DNA from: Planctomycetes bacterium RIFOXYC2_FULL_41_27
Lineage (GTDB): Bacteria > Planctomycetota > Brocadiia > Brocadiales > Brocadiaceae
Direction: 5' to 3'
DNA length: 7,268 bases
NCBI GenBank assembly: GCA_001828645.1
Contig: MHZD01000107.1
Span: 1 to 7,268, forward strand
In this document: positions 1 to 6,194 of the stretch, in pieces
How positions within the stretch are numbered: the stretch's first letter is position 1
Layout of the letters: every line of letters starts with the position of its first letter
Notes under the pieces: generated by a model
What the model saw: only the letters and a program-made list of their open reading frames with translations
What the model was told of the DNA's origin: nothing
Databases searched by the model: none
Program-made: the position numbers and the translations under genes

Positions 1-444
1 GATTTCACCATTTTCTACGTCCAGAATAGATATTTCGTCACAATAGATAAATTTTCCCTTGAGTTCCCCTAAATATTCCGAAAGTCTTTTATAGTAAACT
101 TTACCAATTTCCGATTCTTTCATCCTCCCAATCGTATGAAATGCCTTCCGCAGGTAAAGCAAGTTTGAAAAAGATATTTCTAAAGATTTATTAGTTGAAA
201 GAACACCAATATCAACAATTCGCTCCTGTAACCACGTACTAAGCTGTGTTTTTTTTAAATCAGCAATGGAAGTAAGCTTTTCAACCACGCTTTCGTTTAA
301 TGCCCTCTTCCCGCTGTTATACGCTGTGCTGCTTACAATAAGGATAGGAATTGTCGTCATGAGTATGAAGTAGCAAATAAGCTTAACCTTAATGCTCTTA
401 AAAAAGCCGACAAAACCTTTTATCCTGCTACTTTCTTTAACCAT
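1..444 (-). CDS. Membrane-anchored sensor protein, N-terminal part only (runs off the window)
   Basis: This reading frame of 148 codons is open to the window edge, so only the N-terminus is seen. It begins with a short basic cytoplasmic stretch (MVKESSRIKG). One hydrophobic segment at about residues 19-41 follows, and then a soluble, helix-rich part (about 45-148) that should lie outside the cytoplasm. The order 'basic tail, TM helix, long amphipathic helix with SIADLKKTQLSTWL' is typical of Cache-type sensory domains of histidine kinases, methyl-accepting proteins and cyclases. The output domain is outside the window, so the class cannot be decided. The ATG at 444-442 was chosen because it gives the proper positive-inside tail. 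No strong Shine-Dalgarno sequence precedes it, and an in-frame stop lies about 23 codons upstream. The gene is divergent from the propeller gene. The protein call rests on topology and general resemblance only. Confidence 0.72.
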   Translation of the reverse strand, partial: MVKESSRIKGFVGFFKSIKVKLICYFILMTTIPILIVSSTAYNSGKRALNESVVEKLTSIADLKKTQLSTWLQERIVDIGVLSTNKSLEISFSNLLYLRKAFHTIGRMKESEIGKVYYKRLSEYLGELKGKFIYCDEISILDVENGEI

Positions 445-478
445 TTCTAAATATGTTCCAAAATTCCTTAACTCTTTA

Positions 479-513
479 TCAGAGATTATATTTCCACATC
501 CATCTTAAATAAA
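479..513 (-). promoter_or_regulatory. Possible promoter for the sensor gene (minus strand)
   Basis: On the minus strand a perfect TATAAT lies at 490-485, about 40 bases before the sensor ATG, which would leave a short leader of roughly 34 bases. Seventeen bases further upstream the hexamer is TTTATT, a poor match to TTGACA. The -10 is convincing by itself, but AT-rich DNA produces such matches by chance, so this is only a candidate. Confidence 0.35.
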
Positions 514-566
514 GCATATTTTCTTTATCACTTCTGCCAGATTGGAACTTTTGAAATATTCTTTAA

Positions 567-595
567 TTGACATCATTTGTTTGTATTATTATAAT
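567..595 (+). promoter_or_regulatory. Consensus sigma70-type promoter for the propeller gene
   Basis: The plus strand has TTGACA at 567-572 and TATAAT at 590-595, separated by exactly 17 bases. This is a perfect match to the housekeeping promoter in both hexamers and in spacing. Transcription should begin near 602. The leader to the preferred ATG at 689 would be about 87 bases. The promoter rules out a translation start before about 600, although the reading frame stays open further upstream. No operator-like palindrome was seen around it. Confidence 0.8.
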
Positions 596-688
596 TCAAA
601 AAATATGTTTGTAACCAAATATTTCTCCTATTCGCATATGGACGAAGAGATGATAAATCTACAAAAAATCTTTAGCTCATCAAATAGC

Positions 689-1861
689 ATGAAAAATAAT
701 CCCTATAAAACCAACAGCTTAATTACATTTCTCTTTATTATAATTTCAGCCCTTCTTCAATGCAAATCCGTTCAAGCAGAAACCAGCAAAATCCCCTGGC
801 AAATGTTTCGGGGAGATATCCAACATACAGGCCAGAGCGCATACAAAGGGCCACAAACCAATAATTTAAAATGGGCCTTTAAGATCGACACTCGTATCAC
901 CTCTTCTCCAGCCGTTGGATTGGACGGCGTCATTTATGTTGGTTCCATTGATGGCAGACTGTATGCTATTAACCAGGACGGCAGCACAAAATGGGCTTTT
1001 CAGGTGGGCAATGAAATAACAGCCTCACCTGCTATTGGAGTAGATGGAACAATTTACGTCGGCTCAAGGGACAAAAAAATGTACGCAATCACGCCGGATG
1101 GAAAGCCTAAATGGACATTCGCAGCCAATGGCATCATCCTTTCCTCTGCAGCAATTACGGCTGACACCCTTTCCTTCGGATCTGACGATAATACCCTTTA
1201 TGTCCTTACACTCGATGGCAAGCTAAAATGGAAATTTACTGCAAAAAGCAATATAACGGCATCACCAACAGTGTGGACTGACGGCACCGTTTATCTTTTC
1301 GAGACAAGCGGGGCTATGCACGCATTATCTCCTGCTGGAGTGGAAAAATGGGTAAAGCGAGTCGGTACGGGTGTATATCAATCCTTTTCTTCTCCTTCAA
1401 TAGGCGCCGACGGAACAGTATATGTGGGCACAGACAGTGGCAGGGTTGTCGCCATCAAACCAGATGGCAATGTTAAATGGTATGTTAACACCGGAAAGGC
1501 CATCCATTGTGCCCCGGCTATTGCGAAGGATGGAACAATTATTTTTGGTTCATATAACGGTTTCGTTTATGCGGTACATCCAGATTGCAAACTCAAATGG
1601 AGTTTCAAAACTAGCAACTGGGTGGAATCATCACCTGCCATCGACTCAGAAGGAACCGTTTATATTGGCTCAAGTGACGGGAAACTCTATGCCATTAATG
1701 CAGATGGCACCCTGAAGTGGTCATTTCAAACAAAAGACGCCATCGAATCATCACCTGCCATAGGCCCCGATGGCACCATATACATTGGGTCAAACGACAA
1801 ACATCTTTACGCAATAGGCGGCGCGCCACAAACCACACCAGCCCTTCTGTTTGAAAAATAA
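689..1861 (+). CDS. Secreted eight-bladed PQQ-like beta-propeller repeat protein
   Basis: The product is 390 residues long from the ATG at 689. Residues 1-30 form a Sec signal peptide: basic start (MKNNPYKTNS), hydrophobic core, and a probable cut after VQA before ETSKIP. A W..FRGD..HTG motif (about 37-47) follows, typical of the entry strand of PQQ-like propeller proteins. Then come eight repeats of about 40 residues, whose KW starts lie at 61, 101, 141, 180, 220, 263, 303 and 343. Each repeat reads roughly KW.F......SSPAIG.DGTIYVGS.DG.LYAI..DG. Eight blades match a closed propeller. Catalytic residues of PQQ alcohol dehydrogenases are not evident, and no dehydrogenase gene is nearby, so cofactor binding is unproven. 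A periplasmic or extracellular binding or scaffold role is more likely. The frame is open upstream to a TTG at 542, but the promoter at 567-595 excludes that start. In-frame ATGs at 605 and 638 remain possible. No clear Shine-Dalgarno sequence precedes 689. Confidence 0.85.
   Translation: MKNNPYKTNSLITFLFIIISALLQCKSVQAETSKIPWQMFRGDIQHTGQSAYKGPQTNNLKWAFKIDTRITSSPAVGLDGVIYVGSIDGRLYAINQDGSTKWAFQVGNEITASPAIGVDGTIYVGSRDKKMYAITPDGKPKWTFAANGIILSSAAITADTLSFGSDDNTLYVLTLDGKLKWKFTAKSNITASPTVWTDGTVYLFETSGAMHALSPAGVEKWVKRVGTGVYQSFSSPSIGADGTVYVGTDSGRVVAIKPDGNVKWYVNTGKAIHCAPAIAKDGTIIFGSYNGFVYAVHPDCKLKWSFKTSNWVESSPAIDSEGTVYIGSSDGKLYAINADGTLKWSFQTKDAIESSPAIGPDGTIYIGSNDKHLYAIGGAPQTTPALLFEK
869..1831 (+). repeat. 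Eight tandem coding repeats of about 120 bp (propeller blades)
   Basis: The blades recur with a period of about 120 bases (40 codons; actual steps 40, 40, 39, 40, 43, 40, 40). Most copies have diverged at DNA level. The last two blades still share an identical 17-base block, GAATCATCACCTGCCAT, at 1625-1641 and 1745-1761, exactly 120 bases apart. Blades 3 and 4 are the least regular: blade 3 lacks the SPA motif and the DGT turn, and blade 4 has LFETSG in place of VGS.DG. Confidence 0.85.
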
Positions 1862-1876
1862 TTTTGAGTATTAAAC

Positions 1877-1923
1877 AAAAAAGAGTCCCCATAACACACA
1901 GGAATGCATAGTTGGCAGGGGGA
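1877..1923 (-). terminator. Weak candidate terminator after the cNMP-domain gene
   Basis: On the minus strand TCCCC (1923-1919) can pair with GGGGA (1890-1886), followed after three bases by six Ts (1882-1877). The run of Ts is in the right place about 100 bases beyond the stop of the cNMP-domain gene. However, the stem is only five base pairs and the loop is nearly 30 bases. The plus-strand propeller gene also ends nearby (1861) without any better hairpin. This is a low-confidence call. Confidence 0.25.
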
Positions 1924-2020
1924 TAAGTCAGTTGTAGGACAGTTAGGTCTAATGTTTCATTATGACAAATCTGCTTCAATTAATTTCCTTGCAATGTGAA
2001 CTTGTTGTAAAGCAGGATCA

Positions 2021-2488
2021 TCATGGAACAAAGGTATGTAAAAGGGCGGAGAAGTCCTCCAGTCGTTCTGTAAATTCTCCCAGGTCAGAGATCATTTCTT
2101 TTTGTTTTTCGTTCATATTACTCAACTTGTTTGCAAGACCTTGCATTATCGAGAAGGAAAATTCAGGACTCTTGGCTATGGCCTCTTTAAAGGTCTTTTT
2201 ATCAAGGACCCATAAGGTACAATCAGTCAAGGCCACAGCCTTTGCATAGCGGGGTCTCCCAATAATCAAGGAGACTTCCCCAAAGAATTCATTAGGCCCG
2301 TAAGTGGCCAGGACCATCTCTTTATTTGTATGTGATACACTCTTTGATATCTTTACCTGTCCCGATTCTATTAAATACATCCCCTGTGGCGCATCCATTT
2401 CAGAGAAAATACTATCATTTGCCTGGTAAAGAATCTTTTTAGCAGAAATAGAGCTACTCTGTAAATATTTCGAAATAAAATTTATCAT
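2021..2488 (-). CDS. Stand-alone cyclic-nucleotide-binding domain protein (no DNA-binding domain)
   Basis: The product is 155 residues. It has the CAP_ED/cNMP-binding fold: beta-roll strands from about residue 18 to 97, with MYLIESGQVKISK (37-49) and the phosphate-binding cassette FFGEVSL (68-74) followed by GRPRYAKAVAL (77-87) and LWVLDKKTF (92-100). An amphipathic helix runs over about 101-130. Glu71 and Arg80 match the ribose- and phosphate-contacting residues of the family. The residue after the Arg is Tyr81 instead of the Ser, Thr or Ala usual in cAMP binders. CRP/FNR regulators continue for another 70-80 residues with a helix-turn-helix; here the protein stops after a short Glu-rich tail. 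It may act as a ligand-responsive partner rather than a transcription factor. A good Shine-Dalgarno sequence (AGGAG, 2502-2498) sits nine bases before the ATG. It is the last gene of the minus-strand run, 72 bases after the monoheme cytochrome gene, so co-transcription is likely but not certain. Confidence 0.85.
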   Translation of the reverse strand: MINFISKYLQSSSISAKKILYQANDSIFSEMDAPQGMYLIESGQVKISKSVSHTNKEMVLATYGPNEFFGEVSLIIGRPRYAKAVALTDCTLWVLDKKTFKEAIAKSPEFSFSIMQGLANKLSNMNEKQKEMISDLGEFTERLEDFSALLHTFVP

Positions 2489-2533
2489 ATGCCTTTACTC
2501 CTGTCGTTATTAAATATAAATGGTGTTTTTTAA

Positions 2534-2561
2534 GGGAATAGAATTCTAACAGCCTGTTCCC
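2534..2561 (-). other. Imperfect inverted repeat at the end of the monoheme cytochrome gene
   Basis: On the minus strand GGGAACAG (2561-2554) and CTATTCCC (2541-2534) pair at seven of eight positions around a 12-base loop. The hairpin overlaps the first base read of the mRNA after the cytochrome stop codon region. It is followed by TTAAAAAA rather than a T-run, so it is not an intrinsic terminator. It could protect or trim the transcript between the cytochrome and cNMP-domain genes. Chance is not excluded. Confidence 0.3.
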
Positions 2562-3082
2562 TAATGTATATCTGTATCTCGTGAGAAGCTTTCCTCTAAA
2601 GCATGAAGGTAAGCAATAATGACATTTATTTTGTCTTCACCCAAAGTACGTCCCCAGGGTGGGCATTGAAATCTGCCGTTTGCTCCAATGGTACCGTCAC
2701 TAACAGCCTTAAAGAGCGCTTCATTGCCAGTGGTTTTTACAACCACTGTAAGGTCTTTTGGCCTGGGATCCAGATTAAATGCATTAAACCCATCTCCCTT
2801 TCCCTGTTCTCCATGACATACCATGCAATATTGTTCGTAATATTTTTTCCCTGCAATTTGAATATTGGTAAGCCCTCGCATAGTTTTGGCCAGGGCATCT
2901 CCAAGAAGGTCTTGCCCTTCTGGAGAAAGACCTTCCGTTTTCGTGTGGATATTGGCAGAAGAAAAGGCCTTCATCCCTAACAGGAAAGCCGATGCTGATA
3001 CAACAAAAACAAGGACTAACGTTATAATAACAGGGGATATGTGTGCTTTCACCTTAGGAGTCTTTTTTATATCTTCTTTCAT
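2561..3082 (-). CDS. Membrane-anchored monoheme cytochrome c with Cys at the usual Met ligand position
   Basis: The product is 173 residues. A hydrophilic N-terminus (1-15) is followed by one uncleaved membrane helix (about 16-37) and a class I cytochrome c domain exported to the periplasmic side. The heme motif is CMVCH at 86-90 with His90 as proximal ligand. GKGDGFNAF and DPRPKDLT follow, as in small cytochromes attached to quinol oxidases and reductases. The C-terminal helix INVIIAYLHALEE (152-164) is intact. In this family the distal ligand is the Met of a MPPWG-type motif; here the motif reads QCPPWG, with Cys140. No other Met lies between the heme motif and the C-terminus. The ATG is preceded by GAGG (3092-3089) six bases upstream, directly after the stop of the octaheme gene with a 10-base gap, so the two are translated from one message. 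A role as electron carrier out of the bc complex is inferred. Confidence 0.9.
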   Translation of the reverse strand: MKEDIKKTPKVKAHISPVIITLVLVFVVSASAFLLGMKAFSSANIHTKTEGLSPEGQDLLGDALAKTMRGLTNIQIAGKKYYEQYCMVCHGEQGKGDGFNAFNLDPRPKDLTVVVKTTGNEALFKAVSDGTIGANGRFQCPPWGRTLGEDKINVIIAYLHALEESFSRDTDIH

Positions 3083-3092
3083 TTCTAACCTC

Positions 3093-5222
3093 TTATTTGC
3101 CCTGGCTGACGCGTATATCCTTCTTCATTTCTTTACAGCTTGTCAAGTAGGCGGCTAATGCCCCGGCCTCCTCTTCGGAAAAACCATAATCAGGCTGAAT
3201 AGACCAGGGTTCGTAGTATCTCGGATTTTTCAGGTATGCAAACATCCATCCAGCTGTTAGCCTGTCCCCGACTGTGGTTAACGGAGGACCTACGTAACCT
3301 CCGTCTTTACCCATGATGTGACAGGATATACATCCATATTTGTCAAAAAGTCTCTTACCTCTGGCTACTTCTTCTTCTGTAAACGTACCTTTATCGCCAG
3401 CGATACTATTATTCACCATAACAGTAGTAAAGAAGTTGACAAGTAAATCTACCTCACTATCGCTCATTTTGAGGTTTACCATTCTCTCTGGAAGTATAGG
3501 TCTCAGGCTATAAGGCAGGCTGAAGTACCCGCGAAGCCACTCTTTCTTGACTTCACTCCCTTCACTATCAAGGGGATGCATAGAGACCCAGCCCCCCTTA
3601 CCATATACTACATGACAGCTGCGGCAACGGTACTTATCTACTATCTTTCCAAACTCTCCAGGCAAGTCAGGATAGTTTTCCCGGTCGGAAGCAGAAACTA
3701 CGTATTGAGATGGGATGTCTTCCCCGGCATCGCTCAGCAATGCCATAGTAGCAGCAGCCATCTCCTCTTCTGTTAGCGGGAAATAGGGCATCTTTGCCTT
3801 CTTTTCCAGCAGGTCAGGGTCTTTTAATCTGGCAAAGACCCAGTTCCCTATGTATTTATCAACACCCTGGGCATTACCCCACTCCAACCTTTCCTCATCC
3901 CTGGAGGCCAATCCTGTGATATCCGGCGCTATCCTTCCCTGCTCAATCCCAGTTTTTGTGTGACAACCCGTACAACCATATTCCATAAATATCTTCTTAC
4001 CATGTTCAACCATTTCTCCAGTATCTTTATCGGAACTAGAAATGACTTCAAATTCTTTTGGAATTTCAAGCTCTTCTCCCTGAAATTCTTCCCATATGTA
4101 TTCAACTAAATCACTCAATTGTTTTTCTGAAAAGTTGAACTGTGGCATCTTGGTTCTGGGTTGGAAGTAATGAGGGTCTTTTATCCAGTTATAAAGCCAT
4201 TTCTTATTCACCTTGGAGGTAATCCCTGAGAGTTCAGGAGCCAGGTAGCCTCCCTTCCCCTCTACAAGGTGACAGGTAACACACCGCGATTCACGGAACA
4301 GTAATCCACCAGCCTCCGGGTCACCCCCTTCGACTGGTTCTTTTAATGCTGTCTCGTTCACGGAGGCCATCAAAAAGGCCTCCAGGGCAAGAATTTGTTC
4401 TTTTGAGAGGTTAAACTTCGGCATCCTGGACCGTATCAATCCCTCCTGAGGGTCGTATTCCCTGGGATTAGAGAGCCACCTGAGAAACCATGTACGGTTT
4501 ACCTTACTACCCAGCCTGTCCAGGGATGGACCAATCTTCTCCTGATTTTCATAAAGGCGGACCTTATGACAGCCTGAACATCCCGCCTTCTCTATAACAT
4601 CTCTGCCTTTAGATAGGAGGGGAGCAAAGGGCACTTCTTTATCAAGATGGCACTTACCACACGAGGATTGAATTAAGTATCGGGAAAGTACGGCATTCTG
4701 CCATGGTCTGTCAAGCCCGCGGAGGGGCTTATGAGCAGCGTGCCTGTAGTCTGTCGAAAGCCCCTGTCCCTCATGACAGACGGTGCAGCCATAGTTCTCG
4801 ATATCGTGCCACTGGAGGTATTTTCCCGGATGCCCCTTATAAGGGTTTTTCTGATCCTTCATGTCAGCATCCTCTATTCCGGTATGGCACGTAGTGCAAC
4901 GGTCCACCCGCTTCAGGCTATCTATCTGTATCTGTTGTATCTTCACAGGATTGGCCAGAACCTGTGCACGGACCATTCTCATCATTCTCAAACGCTCCGC
5001 ATGCTTTGCCTTCATTTCTTCCTTGACAGATGGGAATTCAGATTCTAAGGTCTTGATCTTTTCCTCAACAGCCTTTATCTGCAAACGTTTGACGATAGCC
5101 TGATGGTGCTTCCATTCCCTTGCATACTCCTTTATGCAAAGGGCGACTGTAGCCACCGCAAGGGCAGCTCCCACCGCAGCAAACCATATATAATGTGTTG
5201 GACCTAAAGCAGATTTATCCAT
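3093..5222 (-). CDS. Membrane-anchored octaheme cytochrome c, probable cytochrome c1/f substitute of the bc complex
   Basis: The product is 709 residues with eight CxxCH motifs, beginning at C109, C146, C188, C215, C314, C417, C533 and C631. One membrane helix lies at about 11-30. A charged, probably coiled-coil stretch (about 31-90) comes next, and then a three-heme module (109-192) with extra histidines at 131, 139, 161 and 164 that could serve as bis-His ligands. Five tandem monoheme class I domains of about 100 residues follow, each with CxxCH, a GPSL/APEL turn, a W...WL..P helix and then the distal ligand. That ligand is Met267, Met359, Met478 and Met581 in domains one to four. In the fifth the corresponding residue is Gln676. 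The gene sits 54 bases after the cytochrome b C-terminal gene, and no cytochrome c1 or f is present, so it probably accepts electrons from the Rieske protein. Only a distant GAGGG precedes the ATG. Heme count and anchor are direct observations; the role comes from context. Confidence 0.93.
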   Translation of the reverse strand: MDKSALGPTHYIWFAAVGAALAVATVALCIKEYAREWKHHQAIVKRLQIKAVEEKIKTLESEFPSVKEEMKAKHAERLRMMRMVRAQVLANPVKIQQIQIDSLKRVDRCTTCHTGIEDADMKDQKNPYKGHPGKYLQWHDIENYGCTVCHEGQGLSTDYRHAAHKPLRGLDRPWQNAVLSRYLIQSSCGKCHLDKEVPFAPLLSKGRDVIEKAGCSGCHKVRLYENQEKIGPSLDRLGSKVNRTWFLRWLSNPREYDPQEGLIRSRMPKFNLSKEQILALEAFLMASVNETALKEPVEGGDPEAGGLLFRESRCVTCHLVEGKGGYLAPELSGITSKVNKKWLYNWIKDPHYFQPRTKMPQFNFSEKQLSDLVEYIWEEFQGEELEIPKEFEVISSSDKDTGEMVEHGKKIFMEYGCTGCHTKTGIEQGRIAPDITGLASRDEERLEWGNAQGVDKYIGNWVFARLKDPDLLEKKAKMPYFPLTEEEMAAATMALLSDAGEDIPSQYVVSASDRENYPDLPGEFGKIVDKYRCRSCHVVYGKGGWVSMHPLDSEGSEVKKEWLRGYFSLPYSLRPILPERMVNLKMSDSEVDLLVNFFTTVMVNNSIAGDKGTFTEEEVARGKRLFDKYGCISCHIMGKDGGYVGPPLTTVGDRLTAGWMFAYLKNPRYYEPWSIQPDYGFSEEEAGALAAYLTSCKEMKKDIRVSQGK

Positions 5223-5276
5223 CTCAACAAAAAAATAAACCCTCGTAATATAATATGAGACATCAGCACGTTTACC

Positions 5277-6020
5277 TCATATGCTGAACCATGGAGTATA
5301 AATAATATATTTAATATCGAATACGAACCTCAAAGGAATCTTCCCTAAGAACCCAAACATACTCAGGACAAAGAACATAGTTACAAAATAAGAAATGGGA
5401 CCCAAGGTATTGTAAAAATTACGGGCAAAGCGGATGGGGAGCCACAACCCCAGGACGTAATAGCCAATCGTTGCAGGCACCCCTATAAATAAGGGTAAGA
5501 TGTAATTGCCTTTAGAGATAACGGGCTTGTGAATGTCCCATGACTCCCATGGCATGTAAAGGAGCCAGCTTGGACCGCGAAAATAAACTCCAAAGATTAT
5601 CAGCCCAAACCATGCCACAATCCCTATCGTGAACATGACAAAGGCAAATTTCCTCGCCTTGAAACAGTATATTCCCACTCCCTTAGGATTCTTATCCACG
5701 AAAGGTATTGCCATTAACCCAATGATAATTAATGTAGGTATCATCACCCCCGCTATCCACGGGTCAAAGTAGACAAGCATTTCCTGCAGTCCGACAAAAT
5801 ACCAGGGTGCCTTAGCTGGGTTAGGAGTTTTTGTGGGTGTTGCCACCTCTTCAAGGGGGGCATTGATAGCCATGGAGATAATAATCAATACCAGACTCAC
5901 CAGCATCAGCGCGATAAATTCCTTGAAGACCAGATGGGGAAAGGCAAGAAGTTTATCTGGTTTCTTCGGAATTTCAGGTACTGTTTCCTTCGGTTTATCC
6001 TCATCTATTCGTTCTTGCAT
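5277..6020 (-). CDS. Cytochrome b C-terminal half (subunit IV-like) with APWY in place of PEWY
   Basis: The product is 247 residues and corresponds to the C-terminal (Qo-forming) half of cytochrome b in split b6/subunit IV systems. A charged N-terminal tail (1-30) precedes five predicted membrane helices at about 34-53, 88-107, 125-146, 173-194 and 209-228. Plant-type subunit IV has three, so two helices are extra at the C-terminus. The segment ATPTKTPNPAKAPWYF (60-75) followed by GLQEML aligns with the ef-loop region that carries PEWY. Here the motif is APWY (71-74), so the glutamate held to take part in quinol proton release is Pro72. GLMAIPFVDKNP (101-112) matches the conserved end of the second helix of subunit IV. 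There are no heme-ligating histidine pairs, as expected for this half. AAGG, nine bases before the ATG, is a moderate Shine-Dalgarno sequence. An unusually long 174-base gap separates it from the b6 gene. Confidence 0.9.
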   Translation of the reverse strand: MQERIDEDKPKETVPEIPKKPDKLLAFPHLVFKEFIALMLVSLVLIIISMAINAPLEEVATPTKTPNPAKAPWYFVGLQEMLVYFDPWIAGVMIPTLIIIGLMAIPFVDKNPKGVGIYCFKARKFAFVMFTIGIVAWFGLIIFGVYFRGPSWLLYMPWESWDIHKPVISKGNYILPLFIGVPATIGYYVLGLWLPIRFARNFYNTLGPISYFVTMFFVLSMFGFLGKIPLRFVFDIKYIIYTPWFSI

Positions 6021-6070
6021 AGCTGTTGGCCTTCTGCAGTAAATTTTTAAGAAAAAAACTACACGTTGTG

Positions 6071-6119
6071 AGTTGTAAGTTGAAAGTTATTATTTTACTT
6101 GAACTTTAAACTTACAACT
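6071..6119. repeat. Long inverted repeat between the two cytochrome b genes
   Basis: AGTTGTAAGTTGAAAGTT (6071-6088) and AACTTTAAACTTACAACT (6102-6119) are reverse complements at 17 of 18 positions, around a 13-base AT-rich loop. On either strand the transcript would fold into a long, AT-rich hairpin without a following T-run, so it is not a typical terminator. Its low complexity, made of repeated AGTT/AACTT units, resembles dispersed palindromic repeats seen between genes in many genomes. Whether it is repeated elsewhere cannot be seen here. Confidence 0.75.
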
Positions 6120-6194
6120 TGTTTGTGGCTATACCACGCCGTTACTTATAAAAACAATTCGTGCGTCTCATGCGGGTTGTGCCAGAATATCCAT

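Noticed and set aside
542..688. N-terminal extension of the propeller protein from a TTG start
   Set aside because: The stretch has no domain character, lies across a perfect -35/-10 promoter, and would bury the signal peptide 50 residues inside the protein.
752..775. Possible lipoprotein signal (LLQC) in the propeller protein
   Set aside because: The residue before Cys is Gln instead of Gly, Ala or Ser, and a better signal peptidase I site (VQA) follows a few residues later.
1695..1979. Minus-strand open frame of 94 codons over the end of the propeller gene
   Set aside because: It is antisense to the last propeller blades and extends into the gap without any ribosome binding site. Its Cys- and Trp-rich product is typical of a reversed repeat.
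2603..3158. Plus-strand open frames opposite the monoheme cytochrome gene
   Set aside because: They lie antisense to a clear cytochrome c with heme motif and membrane anchor. Their translations have no domain or signal pattern of their own.
4703..5103. Plus-strand open frames opposite the N-terminal part of the octaheme gene
   Set aside because: They are antisense to the triheme module and coiled-coil neck. They have no start signals and look like low-quality shadow translations.
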